Shown one piece after another: positions 14,665 through 21,598 of a stretch of 35,752 nt of DNA; within the stretch, counting starts at the first letter, position 1, and each line of letters begins with the position of its first letter. The stretch spans positions 1 to 35,752 of the forward strand of contig JAKACZ010000047.1 of assembly GCA_021820965.1 (NCBI GenBank). The letters are read 5' to 3'. This DNA comes from Bacillota bacterium. GTDB lineage: Bacteria > Bacillota > Sulfobacillia > Sulfobacillales > Sulfobacillaceae. Both the position numbers and the translations under genes were made by a program. The notes below the pieces were generated by a model. It made no database searches. It was not told the origin of the DNA and saw only the letters and a list, made by a program, of their open reading frames with translations.

Positions 14665-15804
14665 TTACAGAATCCCCGCGGCCGAAAGCCAATACATCTT
14701 ATTGAAGGCCAGCTTATACAGATGAATAAGCTCGCTGGGCGCTTGCGGTTTGGGAGGATTCAGATAGTCGAACTGTACATAGGTAGCCTCGTCACTGCCG
14801 GCCTCAATAAAGCAAAATACTTTGCCGTTGTAGCGGATCGACCCCAGGCCTCCGCGCAATCGATTGATGAGGTTGCCGGCAACGACGTCGGCTTCAAAGT
14901 GGGCAGTGGAGCCGGCTTTGCTGATGGGAAGGTTGGTAGCGTCGCCCAGCACATAAATGTTGTCCGCACCTTCCATTTGCAGGCTGTGGCGGTTGGTGGC
15001 TATCCAATTTCCGGCGTCACCCAATTTGGATCGGCCAATAATGTCTTGGCCCATGTGCGGCGGGATCGCGACCAACAAATCATAGGGCACGCTCTCGCCC
15101 TCTAAGCTGGTGATCACTTTCTTTTCCGGATCGACGGTCTCCGCGTTGAAGAACGTACGAGACTGGATGTTACGTTCCTCAAAAATACTCGACGCCCAGA
15201 CAGCCACCGGCTCCAGGGAATGCAGGCGGCCGATAGGATAAGTATACAGCACTTCCGAGCTTTCCAATCCGCGGTTGTTGAGCCAATCGCGCACCATTAA
15301 GGTGAATTCGACGGGCGCCACCGGACACTTGTGCGGCACTCCCACTGTCACCACAATCCTGCCGCCCTGGAACTGGTGCAAAGCATCCCGAAGCTTCAAA
15401 GCGCTTTCTTCGGTGTAAAACATGTGGCCCCCGTCCAATAGCCCGGGTACCGTTTCTGGCGCCGGGCGGCTTCCTGTCGCAATAACAAGATAGTCATACG
15501 GGATCTCCCGGCCGTCTTCCATCACCACGGCGCTGTGGTCGCGGTCGACCGCCTGGGCGTTTCCCACTTCCAACTTCACCAGATGGTGCAGCACCGAGCG
15601 TTCCGGCCGCTTGGCATCAAACGGTACCGCCTGATCGAATGCCATATATAAAAAATAGGGCTGGTAGACATGCGTCTCGCTCTCGTTGATTACAGTCACT
15701 TCAATGTCGCCGGCCACAATCTCCGACTTCATCTGGCGGGCCAATTGGTTGGCGACCATCGTACCACCAACGCCACCTCCCAATAACACGACACGCTTAG
15801 CCAT
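14665..15804 (-). CDS. sqr: Sulfide:quinone oxidoreductase (SQR)
   Basis: A 379-residue flavoprotein of the two-dinucleotide-binding-domain type. FAD motif VLLGGGVGGTMVANQL (residues 6-21), second GxG region around 150 (IVVTVGVPHKCPVAPVEF), FAD/quinone-end motif NIYVLGDATNLPISKAGS (282-299). Catalytic Cys residues C160 (HKCPVAP) and C331 (KVFCFIEAG) match the two Cys that bridge sulfur in SQRs; the third Cys of some types is absent. It oxidises sulfide to sulfane sulfur and reduces quinone at the membrane. AGGAGG precedes ATG 15804. In operon order DsrE-like, TusA, SQR, DUF1641, sulfur transfer to TusA is the obvious fate of the product. Confidence 0.9.
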   Translation of the reverse strand: MAKRVVLLGGGVGGTMVANQLARQMKSEIVAGDIEVTVINESETHVYQPYFLYMAFDQAVPFDAKRPERSVLHHLVKLEVGNAQAVDRDHSAVVMEDGREIPYDYLVIATGSRPAPETVPGLLDGGHMFYTEESALKLRDALHQFQGGRIVVTVGVPHKCPVAPVEFTLMVRDWLNNRGLESSEVLYTYPIGRLHSLEPVAVWASSIFEERNIQSRTFFNAETVDPEKKVITSLEGESVPYDLLVAIPPHMGQDIIGRSKLGDAGNWIATNRHSLQMEGADNIYVLGDATNLPISKAGSTAHFEADVVAGNLINRLRGGLGSIRYNGKVFCFIEAGSDEATYVQFDYLNPPKPQAPSELIHLYKLAFNKMYWLSAAGIL

Positions 15805-15842
15805 GCGCCATACCTCCTCATAATTGTCGGCCGGAACGCCGA

Positions 15843-16076
15843 TTACCTCAGGCGTCGCACCTGCACCTTGAAAATCTTGTCGTCTTCGACATTGCTCACC
15901 AGTTCATGGCCGGCTCGGGCAACCCACTCCGGGATGTCCTTCGCCGATCCGCGGTCTGAGGACCAGACCTCCAATATGGTTCCGACGGGTTCCTGCCGGA
16001 TACCCTTAATGAGTTCCATCAACGGTCCAGGACAAAATGAACCACGCGCATCAATGATTTTGACGTTAGCCTCCAT
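15843..16076 (-). CDS. tusA: TusA-family sulfurtransferase
   Basis: A 77-residue protein with the family signature C15-P-G-P (GSFCPGPLMELIKGI) and the beta-alpha-beta TusA fold (EVWSSDRGSAKDIPEWVARA). TusA carries persulfide sulfur on that Cys; in sulfur oxidisers it passes sulfur among rhodanese, DsrE-type proteins and oxidation enzymes. AGGGAGG lies before ATG 16076. It sits between the DsrE-like and SQR genes of one operon. Confidence 0.93.
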   Translation of the reverse strand: MEANVKIIDARGSFCPGPLMELIKGIRQEPVGTILEVWSSDRGSAKDIPEWVARAGHELVSNVEDDKIFKVQVRRLR

Positions 16077-16087
16077 TGTATTCCTCC

Positions 16088-16480
16088 CTAAAAGGTGAGC
16101 GAAGTTCCACCGGTTAGCTTGCCCAAGAATCCCGATACACCTAACATGTCGTCAAACACCGGTAGCAAATCGCTTAGCTCCCAGTTCTTTATGTCGGCGA
16201 CCAAGCTGCAGGCATATAAATGGACACCCCCCAGCTCCCGGGCTTGCTCAAACAGTGCGGCATAGTCATCCGACGAGGACTCGGCAATGACTTGACCTAC
16301 GGGGCCTTTGGCCACCGTTTCCCGCACGGATTTATCCCGGTGAAATGCGGGAAGGGATTCCATCGACACAAAGACATTCACCGTCTGCCCCAAGCTAGCG
16401 GCGACCACTGTCACCATCGCCGCAGCATGTAGCTTGGCATAGTCCCCGGACAACAGCATCAAGTTCAACGACTCTTCCAC
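16088..16480 (-). CDS. DsrE/DsrE2-like sulfur carrier protein
   Basis: A 130-residue protein started by GTG 16480 behind AAGGGGGG. It has the DsrE/DsrF/peroxiredoxin-like alpha/beta fold: LNLMLLSGDYAKLHAAAMVT, then VNVFVSMESLPAF and the conserved Cys91 in LYACSLVADI, with hydrophobic C-terminal segments. The A-C-S/T-x-x-x-D context is that of DsrE2-type proteins, which bind sulfane sulfur or thiosulfonate and exchange it with TusA. It is the first gene of the operon and follows a CsoR/CstR-like operator at 16504. Confidence 0.82.
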   Translation of the reverse strand: MEESLNLMLLSGDYAKLHAAAMVTVVAASLGQTVNVFVSMESLPAFHRDKSVRETVAKGPVGQVIAESSSDDYAALFEQARELGGVHLYACSLVADIKNWELSDLLPVFDDMLGVSGFLGKLTGGTSLTF

Positions 16481-16503
16481 GCGACAATTCCCCCCTTGTT
16501 GTT

Positions 16504-16521
16504 GATACCTATCCGGGTATC
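16504..16521. promoter_or_regulatory. CsoR/CstR-like operator upstream of the DsrE-TusA-SQR operon
   Basis: GATACCTATCCGGGTATC has perfect GATACC/GGTATC arms. It lies 24 bases before the GTG start at 16480 and resembles the operator at 12067 in arm sequence (ATACC...GGTAT), although the spacer is one base shorter and less GC-rich. The rest of the stretch to 16851 holds no gene. Confidence 0.55.
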
Positions 16522-16851
16522 ATAATACCACCAAATTGCGGAAACATAAAAATCGGCCATAAGAGTCATACTATGCCCATATTTGGACGATTATGCGGTC
16601 TGCTCGGTCCTGGGAATTGACCCAACCGCGCGAAGCGCCTTGATGCTCCGGCCGCGGGTACATCGAAATTTGGCTGGCTCCGGGGGGCCGGATTGACGGG
16701 GAGTTAATCGGCGGAATTGTGGGCTGTGAACTCGCCAAAATATGTTTTCTCCGGCCAGCCGTTAAGTTGAAACCCGCAACACGGAACACGACGGCGGGGG
16801 CGGTCACCTGAACCTCTCTGTGGTAAAGTTGTCGAATGGCCCTCCTTTCGT

Positions 16852-16887
16852 GGGCCATACGGACCCCGGTGGGGACCATTTGGACCC
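16852..16887. promoter_or_regulatory. Tandem DosR-box-like palindromes before the cytochrome operon
   Basis: GGGCCATACGGACCC (16852-16866) and GGGACCATTTGGACCC (16872-16887) are adjacent inverted repeats. The first also forms part of a longer repeat, ATGGCCC (16836-16842) with GGGCCAT (16852-16858). They are about 85-120 bases before the first small gene at 16972. Apart from these and the operator at 16504, the intergenic stretch 16481-16971 shows no gene. Confidence 0.5.
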
Positions 16888-16971
16888 AAGAATTGGCGCC
16901 GAGGGCCCGTGTTTAAACAGACATGTAACCGGTAAATTAGGAACGAGTCAAGGTGAAGGAGGTTATCAGAA

Positions 16972-17064
16972 ATGACAACCGGAACAGGGAACTTCATCGT
17001 CGAAGGTCTCTTTCTTCTCACATTCATTGTCGGCTTGCTGCTGCCCACGCGGCGCCATCGCTAG
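16972..17064 (+). CDS. Single-helix membrane micropeptide, 30 aa, cytochrome-complex subunit candidate
   Basis: GAAGGAGG lies eight bases before ATG 16972. The 30-residue product has a short polar start, one hydrophobic helix (FIVEGLFLLTFIVGLLLP, about residues 8-25) and a basic TRRHR end. It is 46 bases upstream of the b6-type cytochrome gene. Size, topology and position recall the tiny subunits of the cytochrome b6f complex (PetG, PetL, PetM, PetN), but I see no sequence identity beyond general character. The excellent ribosome binding site makes it a real gene. Confidence 0.7.
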   Translation: MTTGTGNFIVEGLFLLTFIVGLLLPTRRHR

Positions 17065-17110
17065 TCAAACAGTCGAGCGGTCGCGTTAGGCCGAGAAAGA
17101 AGGGATTTCT

Positions 17111-17737
17111 ATGGCAAACTGGACGCAGAGCTCCAAACGGATGTTGAGTGAAGTCATGTCGGCAGAAACATGGCTGCCCACTGAAATGCCGGAGTATGCG
17201 CAAGGCTTTATGTACATGCTAGGATCACTCACTGCGTCAAGTTTTGTGGTGTTGGTCATATCAGGTATTTTGATGGCCATGAACGGACCGGACGTCTGGT
17301 CGTATAATGGCGCAGTGCGCTTCATTGCCGCCACACATTTCTGGTCGGTGCAGGCATTTTTCTTCTTTATGATGTTGCATTTGTGGAGGGTCTTTTTTAC
17401 GGGTGCCTGGCGAGGCGGTCGAGGATTGACCTGGCTCTTGGGAGCGGTCGCGTTTCTCATCGCCATCCCCACAGCGTTCACCGGTTTCCTCATCAATGGC
17501 GACTTATATGCGCAGTGGAACGCGGTACAGGCCAAGGACGGGCTCAATGCATTGGGCCTGGGGTGGGTTAATCTCGACAATGCCGGGCAAATGTTCGGCA
17601 TGCACGTTGTGGTGCTACCGTTAGTATTGACGGTGGTCATCGCCCTGCACATCACCCGCGTGCGAACCAAGAGTGTTGTGCCGCCATACCCTGACGTCAA
17701 GCCCTCCGACTCTTCATCGGCAAAGGCGGTGAAATAA
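17111..17737 (+). CDS. Cytochrome b6-type protein, N-terminal four-helix unit
   Basis: This 208-residue integral membrane protein has haem-ligand His at 76 and 90 on one helix (ATHFWSVQAF ... MLHLWRVF) and at 165 and 180 on another (MHVVVLPL ... ALHITRV). The 14 and 15 spacings are the b6-type pattern rather than the 14/14 of mitochondrial cytochrome b. The segment equivalent to the IFYCLG of b6 reads FMYMLG, so the Cys that covalently binds haem c-n is replaced by Met. It would carry two b haems and work in a quinol-oxidising bc-type complex with the next gene. No Rieske or cytochrome c gene is in view. Confidence 0.88.
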   Translation: MANWTQSSKRMLSEVMSAETWLPTEMPEYAQGFMYMLGSLTASSFVVLVISGILMAMNGPDVWSYNGAVRFIAATHFWSVQAFFFFMMLHLWRVFFTGAWRGGRGLTWLLGAVAFLIAIPTAFTGFLINGDLYAQWNAVQAKDGLNALGLGWVNLDNAGQMFGMHVVVLPLVLTVVIALHITRVRTKSVVPPYPDVKPSDSSSAKAVK

Positions 17738-18712
17738 ATGAGCACAAAAGACGACGTGGTTCAACACTACCGCATGGTGCCCGAGGACTTTGTCAAGCAC
17801 CTGTTTTCTACCCTGGTAATCGTTGCGGTAGTCGTTCTCCTCGCCTCCATCTTATTTGGGGTCCCGGAAAAGCAACCCCTGACGATTAAAAGCTACTCGA
17901 CCCAACACCCGGTGGCATTTGAGCAAATGGCATTACGCGCACTAGACGGCCAAGGTGCCATTGCCAGCTACGGTCCGCCGTACAATCACGGCACCAGCGG
18001 GCTTCAATCGCCCATACAGGCCGCAGTCGGCGTGATTCACCCGATCAATGCCGCAACCGACTTCATTCTCAGGCCACTCAGCATGGCGTCTCAGATTAAT
18101 CCCAGCATTAAGACCTCGTTGGCGCAGTTCCAAAACGCCACTCCAGCCCAACGGGCAGCCTGGGAGAACGCATATGCGACGGCCTTGAATAAGGGGACGT
18201 ATGCTGGTGGGTCAGTCCACACCCTAGCGGGTAATTACGGTCCGCTGCCGGCATTGATGAACGACGTTTTGAATCTGGGCAAATCGGGTTTGATGTCGGG
18301 CGCCCTCATCCGCAACGGTTCGGTAGTCACACGGTTTGACAACCAGAACTATCTCTTGTTCCTGCAGGGAGTGCCATTGCACCAGGCGGCTCAGCCGCTG
18401 CAGTTGGCGGGAGAACAATGGGGCATTATACACTCCGCAGTGCCGGGATATCCGGGAGCATGGTGGATGACCATCCCCACTTGGATTTATCAGTGGCCCC
18501 CGGTCGCCAGTTCGCCCGCCGCCGACGCCTTGGCACTGGCCATCGGGTTCCTGTTCTGGCTAGTGTTGGCCTTCATTCCGTGGATCCCAGGTTTAAACAC
18601 GCTGCCGCGCTATTTGGGAGTACATCGGTTGATTTGGAAGGACTTCTACAACAATCCTCCGTCCGGTGGACCCGAATCGGTTGGGAAAGGAGCCTCCCAA
18701 CATGCGTCTTGA
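17738..18712 (+). CDS. Cytochrome b/subunit IV-like membrane protein with a large insert
   Basis: It starts at the base after the cytochrome b stop; GGCGGTGA is inside that gene. The N-terminus (VPEDFVKHLFST ... FGVPEKQPLTI) resembles subunit IV of b6f, with one membrane helix at about 22-42. A second membrane region is near the C-terminus (about 262-284, LALAIGFLFWLVLAFIPW), ending in PGLNTLPRYLGVHRLIWKDFY. Between them lie some 215 mostly polar residues rich in Ala, Asn and Gln that ordinary subunit IV lacks, probably outside the membrane. At 324 residues it is about twice normal size. The partnership with the b6 gene is clear from context; the role of the insert is unknown. Confidence 0.7.
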   Translation: MSTKDDVVQHYRMVPEDFVKHLFSTLVIVAVVVLLASILFGVPEKQPLTIKSYSTQHPVAFEQMALRALDGQGAIASYGPPYNHGTSGLQSPIQAAVGVIHPINAATDFILRPLSMASQINPSIKTSLAQFQNATPAQRAAWENAYATALNKGTYAGGSVHTLAGNYGPLPALMNDVLNLGKSGLMSGALIRNGSVVTRFDNQNYLLFLQGVPLHQAAQPLQLAGEQWGIIHSAVPGYPGAWWMTIPTWIYQWPPVASSPAADALALAIGFLFWLVLAFIPWIPGLNTLPRYLGVHRLIWKDFYNNPPSGGPESVGKGASQHAS

Positions 18713-18902
18713 TCGGATAATCCATCTCCTGCGAATGAGCCTTGGGAGTGTGCTGGGCATTATCGGATTTGGTACGCTAAGCATGGGCTTTGTTCACCTG
18801 AGTCCCGGCCAGCTGACGCTGGGGTTGTTTGAAATCCTTCTAGGCACCTTCGTCGCCCTCGGGACGATGGCACCTCTGAGAAAGCGTCGCGCGCAACACT
18901 AA
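18702..18902 (+). CDS. Small two-helix membrane protein, 66 aa
   Basis: AAAGGAG precedes ATG 18702, which overlaps the end of the previous gene by 11 bases, showing translational coupling. Two hydrophobic segments (about 11-28 and 36-55) are separated by a short loop, and the tail is basic (RKRRAQH). It is the last gene before the terminator at 18907, so it probably belongs to the same cytochrome complex. No family recognised. Confidence 0.65.
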   Translation: MRLDRIIHLLRMSLGSVLGIIGFGTLSMGFVHLSPGQLTLGLFEILLGTFVALGTMAPLRKRRAQH

Positions 18903-18906
18903 GGTC

Positions 18907-18939
18907 GGGGCAGCCGGCAAAAGGCTGCCCCTCCTTTTT
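18907..18939 (+). terminator. Strong Rho-independent terminator of the cytochrome operon
   Basis: GGGGCAGCC (18907-18915) pairs with GGCTGCCCC (18923-18931) around a seven-base loop and is followed by TCCTTTTT. Confidence 0.9.
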
Positions 18940-18969
18940 GGGATACCAATGAGAAAGGACTCCTTTGAC

Positions 18970-19371
18970 ATGGCACATTTTTTGCTATGGATTCATGTTG
19001 GAGCCGCCATTGGCGGCTTCATCTTATCGACCATCATTTCTATCGCCGTTTTACGCCATTCATCCCCCGAAAATCTATCGCGCAGCTTTTGGCGCTGGCA
19101 GCGGATTACTCAATGGGTCACCGTCGTGTTGGGTGCGGCGGGGACCGGCCTATACCTGTCCGGCCGCCGGCCGCCCGATCCGCTGCACCTTCTCTACGGG
19201 GCGCTAGCCGTTTTAGCTGCCATTCTTTTAGGGGCGTTTGGACCGGAGCGCGATCCGCACGAATTATTGCAGGGATGGCGCGTCAACCCCAAGTGGATCC
19301 TGTTTGGACTCAACGTCTTCCTGTGGGCGATGTACGGCCGCGGCCTAACCACCGGATTCTTTGGCGTATAG
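18970..19371 (+). CDS. Four-helix integral membrane protein, 133 aa
   Basis: The start is taken as ATG 18970 (MAHFLLW), with AAAGGA upstream; an ATG at 18949 would add seven polar residues. Four hydrophobic stretches are visible (about 6-28, 45-65, 73-92, 108-126), with conserved-looking His10 and Trp/Arg at helix ends (FWRWQRITQW). The shape resembles small haem-or quinone-linked membrane proteins such as DUF420 or CopD-like subunits, but I cannot assign it. It lies after the cytochrome operon terminator and may have its own promoter in 18931-18960. Confidence 0.6.
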   Translation: MAHFLLWIHVGAAIGGFILSTIISIAVLRHSSPENLSRSFWRWQRITQWVTVVLGAAGTGLYLSGRRPPDPLHLLYGALAVLAAILLGAFGPERDPHELLQGWRVNPKWILFGLNVFLWAMYGRGLTTGFFGV

Positions 19372-19716
19372 CCCGTGAAAGACAGAACGCGTGAGTCTTT
19401 GAACCGGCTGAGCTAACCGGGGCCATCGTGGGGAAAGCCCGGGTGTGGCCGGATCCGGCGTGTATTTAGAACTCTGCCATGTGGCGCGACAACCGGTGGA
19501 GCCTTTTGGATGAGAAAATCTAAAACCGACATAAGAGGCAATCTCCACTACTGCCCAAAAGCAGGGAACAACCGCATATGCGCTACGTTAGCACTTGGTC
19601 CAGTTGCAGTCGGCGTTTCCGGGTCGTTCATACAGGGCACGCGTCCACCATGATAGCGCGGGGGTCCAATTACCGAGCCGGCCCCCCTTGGGCCGATCTG
19701 TCGGAGATCCATCCCA
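19372..19716. other. Gene-free stretch before a transposase remnant
   Basis: No reading frame with a ribosome binding site or familiar motif is seen on either strand. Together with 20112-20343 it brackets the decayed IS4-like sequence and is probably remnant insertion-sequence DNA. Confidence 0.4.
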
Positions 19717-20111
19717 CTAACTTAGTGTACGCCACACGGCGCGTACAGTCGGTGTGGACGGGAAGTCCGTCGCGGGAAAAGCCGGTCCCGGGGACCGGAC
19801 GGCGTCGACCAAGACGACGCCGAGGAGTTTGGCCGAGAGATACGTTTGGGCTAAGTCGCGATCGAAGGCGCGCTGGTGGAGCAAACGTTGCAGGCGCATT
19901 CCATCTGGCGGCGAAAGCGATAGAGTTCTAACATGTCGGCGGCGGACGCCGTGCGCACGGCGTCGAGCACGGACCAGGGCTGGCCGTCCAGGGTTTGCCA
20001 TTGCAAAGCGTTCTGCCCGACGCGGACAATCACGTCCGCCTGCTGCCCGACCACCCACCCACGCGAACGCGCGCGGTTTGGCATAATTCCGGTCGACGAC
20101 GACAACATCAT
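19717..20111 (-). pseudogene. IS4-family transposase C-terminal remnant, frameshifted
   Basis: One minus-strand frame gives WVVGQQADVIVRVGQNALQW, then LDGQPW and LELYRFRRQMEC, the last matching the Y-(2)-R-(3)-E part of the IS4 DDE signature. The continuation (RLQRLLHQRAFDRDLAQTYL then SAKLLGVVLVDAV) is in another frame. Only the second half of a transposase is recognisable, with at least one frameshift and no start, so it is inactive. Terminal repeats were not identified. Confidence 0.7.
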
Positions 20112-20351
20112 GCGGCTAAAAGGGAGCCGTGTGAACGATTCGTCCCCATGCGCATGTTTGACTTCGTATCCCCTGTGTCAGCACATTCACGCTTAGTGGA
20201 GCGACACGTGCTATACACACCGCTGGCAGCACCGCAATCATCGATGAGGTGTGTGCCGGCGAGAGTCCCCATCATGTTGCAGAACGCTCATGCCCGCACT
20301 AACCTGACGGCGTGATCATGCCTGCGATCGCCTACCACCATTATTGGCATC

Positions 20352-20381
20352 TTTACATTCTCTTTACATTTATGGGATACA
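20352..20381 (+). promoter_or_regulatory. PhoP/OmpR-type direct repeat and promoter of the secreted-protein gene
   Basis: CTTTACATT occurs twice with an 11-base period (20351-20359 and 20362-20370), giving TTTACA-N5-TTTACA, the arrangement of PhoP/OmpR-class sites. The first TTTACA can also act as a -35 with GATACA (20376-20381) as -10 at 18-base spacing. The OmpR-type regulator encoded 500 bases downstream is the obvious candidate to bind here. Confidence 0.6.
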
Positions 20382-20415
20382 GTCGGATCGATTCACAAAG
20401 GAGGTGTTGGCTGTT

Positions 20416-20835
20416 ATGTTGCACAAACGGTGGAGATATTCATTCGCGGCCATGGCGATAGGGATGGGCGCGGTCGTCGGGATTTCCGGCGCAACGTTCG
20501 CCCATGCTTTGCCGAATCATGGCCATGGGCACCTGAACAGCGCTGCCCACCGCGATCAGGGCGATAGGTCATCGCGCACTGTAACTTTGACGGGTCGTCT
20601 CTCAGAGACCCGTCATGGGATAGTCTTGACAACCTCCCAGGGTAGGACATACCGTCTTCTGGAGGGACCTCAGTGGTACGCTGATTCGGTGTTCAAGGCG
20701 CTTCAAGGCCAGTCCGCAACCGTTGTCGGCCGCCAAACGGGTTTGTTGGTGCATGTTCAGACAATGAATGGTCAGGCGGTGCGTGGTCATGGCAAGCCTC
20801 CATGGGCGGGCGTACGCCGAGGTGCACATCATTAG
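20416..20835 (+). CDS. Secreted small protein, His-containing, OB-like core
   Basis: AAAGGAGG precedes ATG 20416. Residues 1-31 form a signal peptide with basic start, hydrophobic core and an AHA cleavage site. The mature protein begins with a His-rich stretch (LPNHGHGHLNSAAH) and ends in RRGAHH. The middle (residues 54-120) is a set of strands (RTVTLTGRLSETRHGIVLTT ... ATVVGRQTGLLVHVQTMNGQ) like a small OB-type barrel. It is followed by an OmpR-type regulator and a sensor kinase with a His-rich external loop, so an extracytoplasmic metal- or envelope-stress role is suggested. No family recognised. Confidence 0.7.
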   Translation: MLHKRWRYSFAAMAIGMGAVVGISGATFAHALPNHGHGHLNSAAHRDQGDRSSRTVTLTGRLSETRHGIVLTTSQGRTYRLLEGPQWYADSVFKALQGQSATVVGRQTGLLVHVQTMNGQAVRGHGKPPWAGVRRGAHH

Positions 20836-20859
20836 GGTGCTTCGCATCACGTCCGGGGT

Positions 20860-20882
20860 CGGAGGGCCGACAAGGCCCTCCG
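20860..20882 (+). terminator. Hairpin between the secreted-protein gene and the regulator gene (attenuator candidate)
   Basis: CGGAGGGCC pairs with GGCCCTCCG around GACAA. The following tract (GATTTCTGG) is a weak terminator, so partial read-through into the two-component genes is likely. The CCCTCC of its 3' arm is also complementary to the GGAGGG ribosome binding site at 20889-20894. Confidence 0.55.
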
Positions 20883-20902
20883 ATTTCTGGAGGGACAGGT
20901 GA

Positions 20903-21598
20903 CTGGCGCTGGTAGTCTTACTGGTAGATGACGACCTGGCCATCCGGGAGTCGCTGACTCCGACGCTGGAAACAGCCGGGTATACGGTGCGCGCGGCCGC
21001 CGACGGAGCCACCGCTTGGGCGATTATGCAGAAGCAGCGGGTTAACGTCGCCATTGTTGATCTCATGTTACCGGACCATCAAGGATGGCACTTGGTGCGA
21101 AATATACGGCGTCAGGCCTCCCTCCCTATTCTTGTCATCTCTGCCCTGGACGACTTAGACCGCCGGGTGAAGCTGTTACAATCCGGCGCGGACGATTACT
21201 TGACCAAACCTTTTGCTCCTCGCGAGTTGTTAGCCCGAATCGAGGCGATTGTGCGCCGCTTGGCGCCATGGCCACAAGAGGGTGCTACCGACATCCCCTT
21301 TGGCCCTTATCGCGTCTATTTAGATCACAAGACGTGTTACAGGGGCCAGGAGCGGGTTGCGCTGACTACCAGTGAGTTGACATTGCTTGAAGCGCTAATC
21401 ACCAGTCCAGGCCGGATCTTTTCTCGCGAGCAGTTACTAGCGCGGCTTCATGGATGGGATGACGGCACATTGACCTTGCGTGTTGTAGACGTGCACATTG
21501 CATCTTTGCGTGCAAAGTTGGAACCGGACCCCAAACGTCCCCGATGGATTGAAACAGTATGGGGCGTGGGATACCGGTTTCGACGAGATGATCAATGA
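20903..21598 (+). CDS. OmpR-family response regulator with probable CTG start
   Basis: The receiver domain begins LVVLLVDDDLAIRESLTPTL, so the internal GTG at 20987 cannot be the start. Upstream in frame there is a TGA at 20900-20902 and then CTG at 20903, eight bases after GGAGGG. CTG 20903 is therefore the likely initiator, giving 231 residues, unless a frameshift hides a GTG start at 20899. Acidic pocket DDD (9-11), phospho-Asp in VDLMLPDHQG, Lys in LTKPFAPREL. The winged-helix effector is at about 130-228 (LTLLEALITSPGRIFSREQL, VDVHIASLRAKLE). The gene overlaps the kinase by ATGA. Confidence 0.88.
   Translation: MALVVLLVDDDLAIRESLTPTLETAGYTVRAAADGATAWAIMQKQRVNVAIVDLMLPDHQGWHLVRNIRRQASLPILVISALDDLDRRVKLLQSGADDYLTKPFAPRELLARIEAIVRRLAPWPQEGATDIPFGPYRVYLDHKTCYRGQERVALTTSELTLLEALITSPGRIFSREQLLARLHGWDDGTLTLRVVDVHIASLRAKLEPDPKRPRWIETVWGVGYRFRRDDQ

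Noticed and set aside
17086..17745. 219-codon minus-strand open frame
   Set aside because: It is the antisense of the cytochrome b6 gene, has no ribosome binding site and has an unnatural composition.
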